Source: KK5 sp034043675
GTDB taxonomy: Bacteria; Pseudomonadota; Gammaproteobacteria; Burkholderiales; Burkholderiaceae_C
DNA: 64,000 bases
Reading direction: 5' to 3'
Assembly: GCF_034043675.1 (NCBI RefSeq)
Contig: NZ_JAXCLA010000001.1
Location: 62,001-126,000 of the forward strand
The notes beneath the pieces are model-generated. The model searched no databases, was not told where the DNA came from, and saw only the letters and a list, made by a program, of their open reading frames with translations. Position 1 is the stretch's first letter; every line of letters begins with the position of its first letter. Below are positions 33,973 to 45,182 of the stretch, piece after piece. Both the position numbers and the translations under genes were made by a program.

Positions 33973-34899
33973 TCAGGAGCCCGGGAAAAACGGTTTGCCG
34001 AGCGATGCGGGCATGTTGGCGCGGATGAAATTGGCGTTGCTCGAGATCAGCACCAGCACGACGATCGTCGCCAGGTAGGGCAGCATGCTGAGGAACTGGC
34101 TCGCCACTTCGACGCCCTGCCCCTGCAGATGGAACTGCAGCATCGTGACGAAACCGAACAGGTATGCACCTAGCAACACCCGTGCCGGACGCCAGGTGGC
34201 GAAGGTCGTCAATGCCAGCGCAATCCAGCCCTTGCCGGCCACCATGCCCTCCACCCACAGCGGCGTGTAGATCACCGACATGTAAGACCCCGCCAAGCCG
34301 CACAGCGCGCCACCGGTGACCACCGCCGCCAGGCGGATCTTGCGCACCGGATAACCCAGCGCATGCGCCGACTCCGGCGATTCGCCCACCGCGCGCAGCA
34401 CCAGGCCCGCACGCGAGCGGTACAGGAACCAGGTCAGGAACAGCATCAGCAGGATGCCGCCGTAGACCAGCGGATGCTGCTTGAACAATGCCGGGCCGAC
34501 GAAGGGAATGTCCGCCAGGCCCGGGATCTCGAAGCTGGGCCGCGGGCCGAGCTTCTCCTGCGTGTAGCGCAGGCCCACGAAGGCCGAGAAGCCGGTGCCG
34601 AACAGGCTCAGCGCGAGGCCGGCCGCGTACTGGTTGGTGTTGAGCCAGATCACCAGCAGCCCGAAGGCCAGCGCCAGCAGCGCACCGGCGGCCATGCCGG
34701 CGGCGAAGGCCAGCCAGTCGTTGCCGGTGTGCACGGCGGTGGCGAAGCCGGCGATCGCGGCGACCAGCATCATGCCCTCGGCGCCGAGGTTGACGATGCC
34801 GGCGCGCTCGTTGATCAGCAGGCCCAGCGCGGCCAGCGCCAGCAAGGTGCCGGCGTTCATCGATGCTGCGATCAGCAGCGCAATCGAATCCATGTTCAT
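33973..34899 (-). CDS. ABC transporter permease (BPD_transp_2, purine importer)
   Basis: A 308-residue inner-membrane permease with about eight to nine helices. Family marks are AALGLLINERAGIVNLGAEGMML, GTGFSAFVGL, LRAVGESPESAHALGYPV and VTGGALCGLAGSYMSV. This is the partner subunit of the branched-chain-like permease class used with BMP binding proteins (PnrE/YufQ type). ATG 34899 (MNMDS) overlaps the stop of the upstream permease by ATGA, so the two are coupled. Confidence 0.92.
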   Translation of the reverse strand: MNMDSIALLIAASMNAGTLLALAALGLLINERAGIVNLGAEGMMLVAAIAGFATAVHTGNDWLAFAAGMAAGALLALAFGLLVIWLNTNQYAAGLALSLFGTGFSAFVGLRYTQEKLGPRPSFEIPGLADIPFVGPALFKQHPLVYGGILLMLFLTWFLYRSRAGLVLRAVGESPESAHALGYPVRKIRLAAVVTGGALCGLAGSYMSVIYTPLWVEGMVAGKGWIALALTTFATWRPARVLLGAYLFGFVTMLQFHLQGQGVEVASQFLSMLPYLATIVVLVLISSNANFIRANMPASLGKPFFPGS

Positions 34900-35958
34900 G
34901 CCGCCACCGCCTTCCGCGCGTGACCCCAGCGAATGCGGTAGTTGATCAAGGTGTCCGAGGCCAGCAAGGTGAACAGCAGCAGGCCCTGGAACACGCCGGT
35001 GATGGACTTGGGCAGGCCCAGGCGCGACTGCGCCAGCTCGCCGCCGATGTAGAACATGCTCATCAGGATGCCCGAGAACACGATGCCCACCGGATGCAGG
35101 CGCCCGACGAAGGCGACGATGATGGCCGCGAAGCCGTAGCCGGCCGGCACGTAGGGCGTGAGCTGCCCCAGCGGCCCGGCCACCTCCAGCGCGCCGGCCA
35201 GGCCCGCCATGCCGCCGGACAGCAGCAGCGCCGTCCACAGCGCCCGCGTCGACGAGAAGCCCGCGTAGCGCGCCGCTGCCGGCGCCAGGCCGCCGACCTG
35301 CAGCGCGAAGCCCGCGTAGGTACGGAACAGCAGCACCCAGAAGCCCAGCACCGCGGCGATGGCGATCAGCACGCCGATGTTCATCCGCATGCCGGTGACC
35401 AGGCGCGGGATCTTGGTGACGGCCAGGAAGCTGATCGACTGCGGGAAGTTGTAGCCGTTCGGATCCTTCCAGGGGCCGAACACCGCATAGGTCAGCAGCA
35501 GGTTGGCCACGTAGACGAGCATCAGGCTGACCAGGATCTCGTTGGCGTTGAAGCGCGAGCGCAGGAAGGCCACGATGCCGGCCCAGGCCATGCCGCCGAC
35601 GATGCCAGCCAAGAGGATCCACAGCACGATCAGCCCGCTGGTGTCGGGCCCGGCCTGCATCGCGACCCAGCCGCCGGCCATCGCGCCGATGATGAACTGC
35701 CCTTCGGCGCCGATGTTCCAGACGTTGGAGCGGAAGCACAGGGCCAGGCCCAGCGCGATCAGCACCAGCGGCGTGGCCTTGATGCTCAGCTCGGCCCAGG
35801 CGCGGCCGGTCTTGATCGGCTCCCAGAAGAACATCTGCAGGCCGCGCGCCGGGTCCTTGCCCAGCAGCACGAAGAGAACGATGCCCAGCAGCACGGTCAC
35901 CGCCAGCGCCAGCAGCGGCGAGGCGAGCGACATCCACTTGGACGGTTGGGGGCGAGTC

Positions 35959-35987
<29 letters not shown>
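34896..35987 (-). CDS. ABC transporter permease (YufP-like, purine importer)
   Basis: A 363-residue inner-membrane protein with about ten helices. Motifs are IKATPLVLIALGLALCFRSNVWNIGAEGQFIIGAM, FNANEILVSLMLVYVANLLLTYAVFGPWKDP, and GGMAGLAGALEVAGPLGQLTP. It pairs with the 308-residue permease in the heterodimeric core of BMP-type importers. Its 5' end overlaps the ATPase gene by 29 bases and its 3' end overlaps the next permease by 4, showing a tight operon. A later in-frame ATG (MSLASPL) is an alternative start. Confidence 0.92.
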
Positions 35988-37488
<1,501 letters not shown>

Positions 37489-37497
37489 GGCGCGGGA

Positions 37498-38814
37498 TTA
37501 TCCAACGGTGGGAAGGGCTGCCGAGCGGCCCGCCACGAAGCTGCGGACCAGGTTGCGTTCGTCTGAAAGGCTCATCCAGGCGAACACCTTTTCGTGCAAT
37601 TCCCGGGCCACCGCATGGCGGGCCTGCGCCACCGGGCCGCGGGCCCAGTCCCAGACGCAGACGTCGGCCAGCAGACCGGTGTCGAAGGAGCCTATCTCGT
37701 CGCCCAGCTGCAAGGCCTCGGCCGCGCCGCGCGTGGCCGCATGCAGGGCCGCCCAGGCGCTCAGGCGGTGGCCGCCCATCGCCTGGACCTTGTAGCCGTC
37801 CAGCAGGTTGCGCTGGATCGACAGCGAGGTGCCGCCGCCGACGTCGCTGGCCACGCTGACCGCAAAGCCCGCACCGCGGGCGGCGGGCCAGTCGAACAGG
37901 CCGCTGCCGAGGAACAGATTGGACGAGGGGCAGAACGCCACCTGCGCGCCGGTGTTCGTCAGCGTGCGGCGGTCCTGCGCATCGAGCCAGATGCCGTGGG
38001 CCAGCACCGCGCGCGGGTGCAGCAGGCCCTCGCGGGCGTAGACGTCCAGGTAGCTGCGCGCCGTCGGGAACAGCTGGGCCACCCATTCGACCTCGCTGCG
38101 GTTCTCGGCCACGTGGGTCTGCATGTAGAGCGAGGCGTCGGCCTTACACAGGGCGCCGGCCATCGCGAGCTGCGCCGGCGTGCTGGTCGGGGCGAAGCGG
38201 ACGGTGACGGCATAACTGAGACGATCGACGCCATGCCAGCGGTCGATCAGGTCGATGCAGTCGCGCTCAGCCTGGGCCACGTCGTCGCGCAAGCCGTCCG
38301 GCGCATGGCGGTCCATCAGCACCTTGCCGGCAATGAGCCGCATGCCGCGCTGGCGGGCGGCCTCGAACAGCGCCTCGGCCGAGACCTTGTGGACGGTCGG
38401 GAACACCACCGCCGTCGTCGTGCCGTGCGCCAACAGCGCATCGAGGAAGTGGCCGGCACCGGCCCGCGCGACGGCCGGGTCGGCATAGCGGCACTCGGCC
38501 GGGAATGTGTATTTGTTGAGCCAGTCCAGCAGCTCGGTGCCATAGGAGCCGATCACGTCGAGCTGCGGGCAGTGGACGTGGGTGTCGATGAAGCCCGGCA
38601 GGATCAGCTTGCCCGCATGGTCCTCGCGGCGGTACTCGGGGCCGGGCTCCTCCTTCTGCACGCCGGCGATGCGACCGTCGGGGCCGATCAGCAGCCAGTG
38701 GTCGGGGCGGTAGCGCACGGCAGGGTCTTCCAGGGCGGCCCAGCCGGGCTGCGCGCCGAAATCCAGCAGATCGCCGCGCAGGGCCAGGCCCTGCGGCGTC
38801 GGACTCACGGTCAT
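37498..38814 (-). CDS. guaD: Guanine deaminase
   Basis: A 438-residue amidohydrolase converting guanine to xanthine and ammonia. Metal ligands are in PGFIDTHVHCPQ (H79, H81), MQTHVAEN, LAHGIW and VASDVGGGTSLS. The CPQLD and SLSIQRNLLDGYKV segments are typical of bacterial GuaD. Its length fits the family. It is co-transcribed with the purine ABC importer and just upstream LysR (ATGA overlap), so imported guanine can be fed to the xanthine dehydrogenase encoded divergently. Confidence 0.95.
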   Translation of the reverse strand: MTVSPTPQGLALRGDLLDFGAQPGWAALEDPAVRYRPDHWLLIGPDGRIAGVQKEEPGPEYRREDHAGKLILPGFIDTHVHCPQLDVIGSYGTELLDWLNKYTFPAECRYADPAVARAGAGHFLDALLAHGTTTAVVFPTVHKVSAEALFEAARQRGMRLIAGKVLMDRHAPDGLRDDVAQAERDCIDLIDRWHGVDRLSYAVTVRFAPTSTPAQLAMAGALCKADASLYMQTHVAENRSEVEWVAQLFPTARSYLDVYAREGLLHPRAVLAHGIWLDAQDRRTLTNTGAQVAFCPSSNLFLGSGLFDWPAARGAGFAVSVASDVGGGTSLSIQRNLLDGYKVQAMGGHRLSAWAALHAATRGAAEALQLGDEIGSFDTGLLADVCVWDWARGPVAQARHAVARELHEKVFAWMSLSDERNLVRSFVAGRSAALPTVG

Positions 38815-39791
38815 TGACTTTCCTTGTTCTCGGGTTTGGGGGTATTCAATCGGGAGGCGATCTCGCGCACCTGCTCGCGCAGCCAGCGCATCGCCGGCGC
38901 CGCGTGGCTCTGCTCATGCCAGAGCTGGTAGTAGCTCATGCGCGGGAAGGCCACCGGGCACTTGACGATGGTCACCGGCAGCTCGTCCACATAGCGCGAG
39001 CAGAACAGCCGGCCGGTGGTCAGCACCAGGTGGCTGCGCGCCACCATCTGGGGCAGCTGCCCAAAATGGGCACTCCGCACCGCGATGGCGCGCGTGAGCC
39101 CCAAGGTGGCGAGGTGCTGGTCGATCACGCCGGGCATGCCCGGCGAGAGCGGCATCGGCGCCAGATGCCGGCAGCCGAGGTACTTGTCCACCGTGAAGCC
39201 GCCGCGCGTGGCGGCGGCGCGCGCCATCGGGTGGTCGCGGCTCATCAGGCAGACGACCTCGTCGCTGAGCAGTCGGCCCAAGTGCAGCTCGGAGGGCGGC
39301 TGCAGCCAGTTGCCGATCACCAGGTCCAGCTCGCCGCGCGCCAGGCCCCGGCGATAGTCGAAGTGGGCGTTCAGCGGCTGCAGGTCAAGATGGATGCCGG
39401 GTGCCAAGGTGTTCAGGTGAATTACCAGGTCGGGCAGGAAGTGCGGGTCGAGATAGTCGCTGGCGGCAATGCGCAGCTGCATCTCGGCGGTAGCGGGGTC
39501 GAAGGCCGTCTTGCGGCGGCGCTTGCCGAACAGCAGGTCCGCGTCTTGCAGAAGCCTGGCAGCCGGCTCGAGCAGCTCCAGCGCGGCGGCCGTGGGCGTC
39601 ATGCCCGCGCCGCTGCGTACCAGCAGCGGATCGCCGGTCAGCGCGCGCAGCCGCTTCAGCTGCGCGCTGACCGCCGGCTGGGTGCTGTGCAGCCGCAGGG
39701 CGGCCCGGGAAACGCTGTGCTCGGTAATCACGGTGTGCAAGACCCGTACAAGTTGTAGCTCGATCTTGTCGAAATCCGTTCTCAGGCTCAT
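38811..39791 (-). CDS. LysR family transcriptional regulator of purine genes
   Basis: A 326-residue regulator. The N-terminal helix-turn-helix is HSVSRAALRLHSTQPAVSAQLKRLRALTGDPLLVRSGAGMTPT. The rest is a periplasmic-binding-like effector domain (RIAASDYLDPHFLPDLVIHLNTLAPGIHL...). It is the first gene of the minus-strand guaD/importer operon, overlapping guaD by ATGA, and divergent from xdhA. It probably controls one or both transcripts in response to a purine. TGTATACA lies 9 bases upstream of its ATG, so it may itself be under GntR control. Confidence 0.9.
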   Translation of the reverse strand: MSLRTDFDKIELQLVRVLHTVITEHSVSRAALRLHSTQPAVSAQLKRLRALTGDPLLVRSGAGMTPTAAALELLEPAARLLQDADLLFGKRRRKTAFDPATAEMQLRIAASDYLDPHFLPDLVIHLNTLAPGIHLDLQPLNAHFDYRRGLARGELDLVIGNWLQPPSELHLGRLLSDEVVCLMSRDHPMARAAATRGGFTVDKYLGCRHLAPMPLSPGMPGVIDQHLATLGLTRAIAVRSAHFGQLPQMVARSHLVLTTGRLFCSRYVDELPVTIVKCPVAFPRMSYYQLWHEQSHAAPAMRWLREQVREIASRLNTPKPENKESQ

Positions 39792-39800
39792 ACGTCATTC

Positions 39801-39808
39801 TGTATACA
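39801..39808. promoter_or_regulatory. TGTATACA operator in the xdhA/LysR control region
   Basis: The perfect 8-bp palindrome TGTATACA is 9 bases upstream of the LysR start and 74 bases before the xdhA start. It is one of three copies of the element in control regions of the purine block. GT-AT-AC is consistent with FadR/FCD-type GntR operators. Confidence 0.7.
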
Positions 39809-39882
39809 CATCATGAGCTTGATCGTATATCTTCCAGGCATGAACGCAGTACCTTATGGGTAAACACCGAGACGGACTTTTG

Positions 39883-41385
39883 ATGAACGAACAACGCCCC
39901 CTGCGCTTCTTCCACCGCGGCGAAATCCAGGAAGTGCAGAACCTGCCGACGACGACCACCGTCTTGCAATACCTGCGCCAGCACGCCCATTGCGCCGGCA
40001 CCAAGGAAGGCTGCGCCGAAGGCGACTGCGGCGCCTGCACGGTGCTGGTCGGAGAACTGGACGAGGCAGGCCAGGTCCAGCTGCGCAACGTGAATGCCTG
40101 TACACAGTTCCTGCCGACCCTGGACGGCCGCGCGCTGCTGACCGTCGAAGACCTGGGCCACGCCGACGCGCTGAATCCGGTGCAGCAGGCGATGGTGGAC
40201 TGCCACGGCTCACAGTGCGGCTTCTGCACCCCGGGCTTCATCACGAGCATGCAGGCCTGCTACGAACGCCACTGCGAGGCGGGCACACGGCCGACGCGCC
40301 AGCAGCTGGCCGACGACCTCGCCGGCAACCTGTGCCGCTGTACCGGCTACCGGCCGATCCTGGACGCCGGCCAGCAGATGTTCGAGGCGCCCGAGCAGCG
40401 CATCGACCGCGCGCCGATCGCAGCAGCACTGAAGACCTTGCAGTCCGATGAAGCGCTGCGTTATGCCGCGGCGAGCCCGGCCTTCGGCGGCCGCGTCGAC
40501 GAGTTCCACGCACCGCGCACCGTCGAGCAACTGGCCGCTCTGCGCGAGGCCAAGCCGCAGGCGCGACTGCTGGCCGGCTCCACCGACGTGGGCTTGTGGG
40601 TCAACAAGATGTTCCGCGACCTCGGCGAGCTGATCTACACCGGCCAGGTGGCCGAGATGCGCGAGATCCGCCGCGAGGCGGACGCACTCTGGATCGGCGC
40701 CGCCGTCACGCTGGAGGACGCCTGGGGCGCGCTGGCCGCCGAGGTCCCCGCCCTGCGCGAGCTGTGGCTGCGCTTCGCCTCGCCGCCGGTGCGCCAGGCC
40801 GGCACGCTGGGCGGCAATATCGCCAACGGCTCGCCGATCGGCGACGGCCCGCCCGCGCTGATCGCGCTGGGCGCCGACATCATCCTGCGCAAGGGCGCCC
40901 AGCAGCGCCGCATGAAGCTGCAGGACTTCTACCTCGACTACATGAAGAACGCGATGCAGCCGGGCGAGTTCGTCGAGGCGCTGAGCGTGCCGATCCCCGC
41001 CGCCGGCTGGCAGTTCCGCGCCTACAAGATCAGCAAGCGCTATGACAGCGACATCTCCGCCGTCTGCGCCGCGCTGACCCTGCGGCTGGAGAACGGCGCG
41101 GTCGCCGAGGCGCGCTTCGCCTTCGGCGGCATGGCGGCCATCGTCAAGCGCGCCGCCGCGGCCGAGGCCGCCGTCGTCGGCCAGCCCTGGACCGAGGCCA
41201 CCGCCCAGGCCGCCGCCACCGCGCTGGCGCAGGACTTCAAGCCCCTGTCGGACATGCGGGCGAGCGCCGCCTACCGGATGAAGGTGGCGCAGAATCTGTT
41301 CCGCCGGCTGTGGCTCGAAACCCGCGAGTCCGATCCCGTTCCCAGCCGCGATCTCAGCGTCTGGCAAGCCGTTTCTTTCGTCTAA
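39883..41385 (+). CDS. xdhA: Xanthine dehydrogenase small (FeS/FAD) subunit
   Basis: A 500-residue subunit. The N-terminal [2Fe-2S] ferredoxin domain has Cys 44, 49, 52 and 73; the second [2Fe-2S] domain has Cys 112, 115, 151 and 153 (QCGFCTPG, LCRCTGYRPI). The FAD domain is at about 190-350 (ARLLAGSTDVGLWVNK, GGNIANGSPIGDGPPAL). CO dehydrogenase-like C-terminal sequence follows. It passes electrons from the Mo site of XdhB to FAD and NAD+. ATG 39883 (MNEQRPLRFF) is chosen; an upstream in-frame ATG at 39856 adds 9 residues. It is 13 bases upstream of xdhB. Confidence 0.96.
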   Translation: MNEQRPLRFFHRGEIQEVQNLPTTTTVLQYLRQHAHCAGTKEGCAEGDCGACTVLVGELDEAGQVQLRNVNACTQFLPTLDGRALLTVEDLGHADALNPVQQAMVDCHGSQCGFCTPGFITSMQACYERHCEAGTRPTRQQLADDLAGNLCRCTGYRPILDAGQQMFEAPEQRIDRAPIAAALKTLQSDEALRYAAASPAFGGRVDEFHAPRTVEQLAALREAKPQARLLAGSTDVGLWVNKMFRDLGELIYTGQVAEMREIRREADALWIGAAVTLEDAWGALAAEVPALRELWLRFASPPVRQAGTLGGNIANGSPIGDGPPALIALGADIILRKGAQQRRMKLQDFYLDYMKNAMQPGEFVEALSVPIPAAGWQFRAYKISKRYDSDISAVCAALTLRLENGAVAEARFAFGGMAAIVKRAAAAEAAVVGQPWTEATAQAAATALAQDFKPLSDMRASAAYRMKVAQNLFRRLWLETRESDPVPSRDLSVWQAVSFV

Positions 41386-41398
41386 GCGAGGAGCCGCC

Positions 41399-43720
41399 AT
41401 GAACAAGCCGCTCGAATTCCAGGTTAGCGCCGAGGCGCTACCCCAAGTGGGCGTCAACAAGACGCACGAATCCGCCGCCCTGCACGTCAGCGGCGAAGCC
41501 ACCTACATCGACGACATCGCGGAAGCTGCGAACACGCTGCACGCGGCGCTGGGCCTGTCGCCCGTCGCGCACGGCAAGCTGCTGTCGATCGACCTGGAGC
41601 TGCTGAAGAAGCAGCCCGGCGTCGTCGCCGTCTACACCGCCGCCGATTTCCCCGGCGAGAACAACTGCGGCCCGCTGCTGCACGACGACCCGATCCTCGC
41701 CGGCGAAACCCTGAGCTACCTCGGCCAGCCGGTCTTCGCCGTCATCGCCACCGACCGTGAACTGGCCCGCCGCGCCGCGCACATGGCCAAGCAGGCGATC
41801 AAGTACGAGGCGCTGCCCGCGATCCTGACGGCGAAGGAAGGCCACGCCGCCGGCCAGTACGTGCTGCCGGCGATGCACATGACGCGCGGCGAGCCCGCAG
41901 CCGAGATGGCCAAGGCGCCGCACAAGCTCGACGGCGAATGGTCCGTCAACGGCCAGGAGCAGTTCTACCTGGAAGGCCAGATCAGCTACGCGCTGCCGCA
42001 GGAAGGCAATGCGCTGCTGGTGCACTGCTCGACCCAGCACCCGAGCGAAATGCAGCAGCTGATCGCCCATGCGATGGACTGGCATTCGAACCAGGTGCAG
42101 GTCGTCTGCCGGCGCATGGGCGGTGGCTTCGGCGGCAAGGAATCGCAGTCGGCGCTGTTCGCCTGCGTGGCCGCGCTGGCCGCGACCCGGCTGCGCCGGC
42201 CGGTCAAGCTGCGCCTGGACCGCGACGACGACTTCATGATCACAGGCCGTCGCCATGGCTTCGACTACCGCTGGCAGGTCGGCTACGACGACGCCGGCCA
42301 CATCCTCGCCGCCGAGATCGAGCTGATCTCCAACTGCGGCCACTCGGCCGACCTCTCCGCGCCGGTGATGGCCCGCGCGCTGTGCCACTTCGACAACGCC
42401 TACTGGCTGCCGCACGTGGCGATGCACGGCTACTGCGCGCGCACCAACACGCAGAGCAACACCGCCTTCCGCGGCTTCGGCGGCCCACAGGGCGCGCTGG
42501 CCATCGAGATGATCATCGACTCGGTGGCGCGCAAGCTGGGGCTCGACCCGCTGCTGGTGCGCCAGCGCAATTTCTACAGCGACGGCAAGGACGTCACGCC
42601 CTACGGCCAGAAGGTCGAGGACAACATCATCAAGCCGCTGACCGACCGCCTGGCCGAGCAGTGCGGCTACGCCGAGCGCCGCGCAGAGATCACCGCGTTC
42701 AACGCGCAGAGTCCGGTGCTGAAGAAGGGCCTGGCGCTGACGCCGGTGAAGTTCGGCATCAGCTTCAACGTGGTTCACCTGAACCAGGCCGGCGCGCTGG
42801 TGCACGTCTACACCGACGGTTCCATCCTCGTGAACCACGGCGGCACCGAGATGGGCCAGGGCATCAACACGAAGATCGCCCAGGTCGTCGCCCATGAGCT
42901 GGGCGTGAGCCTCAAGCACGTGCGCGCTACCGCCACGGACACGCAGAAGATCGCCAACACCTCGGCCACCGCCGCCTCCACCGGCGCCGACCTGAACGGC
43001 AAGGCCGCGCAGGATGCCGCGCGCAAGGTCAAGCTGCGCCTGGCCGCGCTGGCCGCCAAGCTGCTCGGTGGCACGGCGGAAGAGGTGCGCTTCGGCGGCG
43101 ATCACGTGCGCTCGGGAGAGGCCGCGATGCCCTTCACCGAGCTGGTCGCCAAGGCCTATCTCGAACGTGTGCAGTTGTGGAGCGACGGCTTCTACGCCAC
43201 GCCGGGCCTCAGCTGGGACCGCGTCAAGATGACCGGCAAGCCCTTCTTCTACTACGCCTATGGCGCGGCCGTGGCCGAGGTGCTGGTGGACACCCTGACC
43301 GGCGAGAGCCGCTGCGTGCGCGCCGACGTGATCCACGACGTGGGCCAGTCCTTGAACCCGGCCATCGACATCGGCCAGGTCGAGGGTGCCTTCGTCCAGG
43401 GCATGGGCTGGATGACCACCGAGGAACTGAAGTGGCATCCGCAGAGCGGCTTGCTGACGACCCACGCACCCAGTACCTACAAGATCCCCACGGCCAACGA
43501 CAGCCCGGCGATCTTCAAGGTCAGCCTGTTCGACCAGCCCAACCGCAGCGACAGCATCCACCGCAGCAAGGCCGTCGGCGAACCGCCGCTGCTGCTGCCC
43601 TTCTCGGTGCTGCTGGCGATCAAGGACGCGGTGGCCGCCGCCGGCGGCGAGCGCTGCGATCCGAAGCTGCTGGCGCCGGCCACGGCCGAAGCGGTGCTGA
43701 ACGCGCTGGAGACCTGCTGA
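41399..43720 (+). CDS. xdhB: Xanthine dehydrogenase molybdenum-binding subunit
   Basis: A 773-residue molybdopterin subunit that hydroxylates hypoxanthine and xanthine to urate. Characteristic sequence includes VCRRMGGGFGGKESQ, NTQSNTAFRGFGGPQGALAIE, HGGTEMGQGINTKIAQ, NTSATAASTGADLNG, and the catalytic base region GEPPLLLPFS with E728, equal to Glu730 of Rhodobacter XdhB. It is the second gene of the xdhA operon. The Mo-insertion factor XdhC is encoded about 7 kb away at 50489. Confidence 0.97.
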   Translation: MNKPLEFQVSAEALPQVGVNKTHESAALHVSGEATYIDDIAEAANTLHAALGLSPVAHGKLLSIDLELLKKQPGVVAVYTAADFPGENNCGPLLHDDPILAGETLSYLGQPVFAVIATDRELARRAAHMAKQAIKYEALPAILTAKEGHAAGQYVLPAMHMTRGEPAAEMAKAPHKLDGEWSVNGQEQFYLEGQISYALPQEGNALLVHCSTQHPSEMQQLIAHAMDWHSNQVQVVCRRMGGGFGGKESQSALFACVAALAATRLRRPVKLRLDRDDDFMITGRRHGFDYRWQVGYDDAGHILAAEIELISNCGHSADLSAPVMARALCHFDNAYWLPHVAMHGYCARTNTQSNTAFRGFGGPQGALAIEMIIDSVARKLGLDPLLVRQRNFYSDGKDVTPYGQKVEDNIIKPLTDRLAEQCGYAERRAEITAFNAQSPVLKKGLALTPVKFGISFNVVHLNQAGALVHVYTDGSILVNHGGTEMGQGINTKIAQVVAHELGVSLKHVRATATDTQKIANTSATAASTGADLNGKAAQDAARKVKLRLAALAAKLLGGTAEEVRFGGDHVRSGEAAMPFTELVAKAYLERVQLWSDGFYATPGLSWDRVKMTGKPFFYYAYGAAVAEVLVDTLTGESRCVRADVIHDVGQSLNPAIDIGQVEGAFVQGMGWMTTEELKWHPQSGLLTTHAPSTYKIPTANDSPAIFKVSLFDQPNRSDSIHRSKAVGEPPLLLPFSVLLAIKDAVAAAGGERCDPKLLAPATAEAVLNALETC

Positions 43721-43743
43721 GGCGGCGCGTCTAGGACGACCGC

Positions 43744-45180
43744 ATGCCCACGACAGCGCCCGCTGCCCGCACCCTGGCCTCGCTGCCCGGGCCGCGGCCG
43801 GTGCCGCTGCTGGGCAATCTCGCGGGCGTGTCGATGGACAGCCTGCACCTGCATCTCGAAGGCCTGGTGCGCGAGTACGGGCCGCTGTACCGCTTCCATC
43901 TCGGGCCGGAGCCGGCGCTGGTCGTCGCGCGCAGCGACCTCAACGCGGAGATCCTGCGCGATCGGCCGGACGGCTGGAGCCGGCTGCTGAGCATGCAGCG
44001 CGTCATCAACGAGATCGGCGGCGAAGGCGTCTTCTCCGCCGAGGGCAGCGACTGGCGGCGCCAGCGCAAGCTGGTGATGTCTGCCTTCGACCCCGCTCAT
44101 TTGAAGCGTTACTTCCCCACCCTGGTCCGGGTGACCGAGCAGTTGCGCCTGTGTCTCGACGAGGCCTCACGCAGCGGCGAGCCGCTCGACCTGCAGGCGC
44201 TGCTGACGCACTACACGGTGGACGTCACCGCGGGCCTGGCCTTCGGCATCGAGATGAACACGCTGCGCGAGCCCGACCAGGCCTTGCAGGGCCATCTCGA
44301 CAAGGTGTTCCCGATGCTGATGCGGCGCATCTTCGCGCCCGTGCCCTGGTGGCGCTACATCCGCCTGCCCTCGGACCGCGAGTTCGATCGCCACCTAGCC
44401 AGGGTCCACGAGGCCGGCCACCGCTTCATCGCCGCGGCGCGCGAGCGCATGGCACAAGACCCGGCACTGCACGAGCAACCGCGCAACCTGCTGGAAGCGC
44501 TGCTGGCCGCTCGCGACGAAGCCGGCGGCGCCCTGGCCGACCGGGAACTGCTGGGCAATGTACTGACGGTGCTGCTCGCCGGCGAGGACACGACGGCCAA
44601 CACGCTGGGCTGGACGCTGCACCTGCTGCATGCACACCGCGCCGAATGGGACCGTCTGGTGGCGCAGGTGGACGCCACGCTCGCGCCCGACCAGGACATG
44701 CCGCGCAGCTTCGACATCGCCCGCGGCTTCGGGGCGATCGAGGACTGCGTCAACGAGGCAATGCGGCTGAAGCCAGTGGCACCACTCGCGTTGTTCGAGG
44801 CGAACCGGGACGTCAGCGTCGGCGGAGTGGCGCTCGGCAAGGGCGCCAAGCTGATCATGCTGACCCGCCCCGGCGCCGTCAGCACCGACGTGGCCGACGA
44901 CGCCGCACAGTTCCGCCCGCAACGCTGGCGCGCGCCAGCCAGCGAGGCCGACCACACACTCACCAAGGCCTCGATGCCCTTCGGCGCCGGCCCGCGCCTC
45001 TGCCCCGGCCGCTACCTGGCGATGCTGGAAATGAAGATGGTGCTGGCGACGATCGCCCGCAACTACGAGTTGCTTTCCGTCTCGACCGCCGACGGCACGC
45101 CGCCGCAGGAACGCACCGCCTTCACGATGTTCCCGGTGGGGCTCAGGATCCGGGTGGCGATGCGGCCAAAAGCCTGCTGA
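43744..45180 (+). CDS. Cytochrome P450
   Basis: A 478-residue P450 without an N-terminal membrane anchor but with a class II-like Pro-rich start (LPGPRPVPLLGNL). The I-helix is LLAGEDTTANTLGW, with the acid-Thr pair; the ExxR motif is in NEAMRLKP; the heme loop is FGAGPRLCPGRY with the thiolate Cys at 420. The overall pattern is closest to fatty-acid-type or CYP110-like bacterial enzymes, but the substrate is not known. No ferredoxin partner is nearby. It lies 23 bases after xdhB and could be read through from that operon; no functional link with purines is apparent. Confidence 0.92.
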   Translation: MPTTAPAARTLASLPGPRPVPLLGNLAGVSMDSLHLHLEGLVREYGPLYRFHLGPEPALVVARSDLNAEILRDRPDGWSRLLSMQRVINEIGGEGVFSAEGSDWRRQRKLVMSAFDPAHLKRYFPTLVRVTEQLRLCLDEASRSGEPLDLQALLTHYTVDVTAGLAFGIEMNTLREPDQALQGHLDKVFPMLMRRIFAPVPWWRYIRLPSDREFDRHLARVHEAGHRFIAAARERMAQDPALHEQPRNLLEALLAARDEAGGALADRELLGNVLTVLLAGEDTTANTLGWTLHLLHAHRAEWDRLVAQVDATLAPDQDMPRSFDIARGFGAIEDCVNEAMRLKPVAPLALFEANRDVSVGGVALGKGAKLIMLTRPGAVSTDVADDAAQFRPQRWRAPASEADHTLTKASMPFGAGPRLCPGRYLAMLEMKMVLATIARNYELLSVSTADGTPPQERTAFTMFPVGLRIRVAMRPKAC

Positions 45181-45182
45181 CG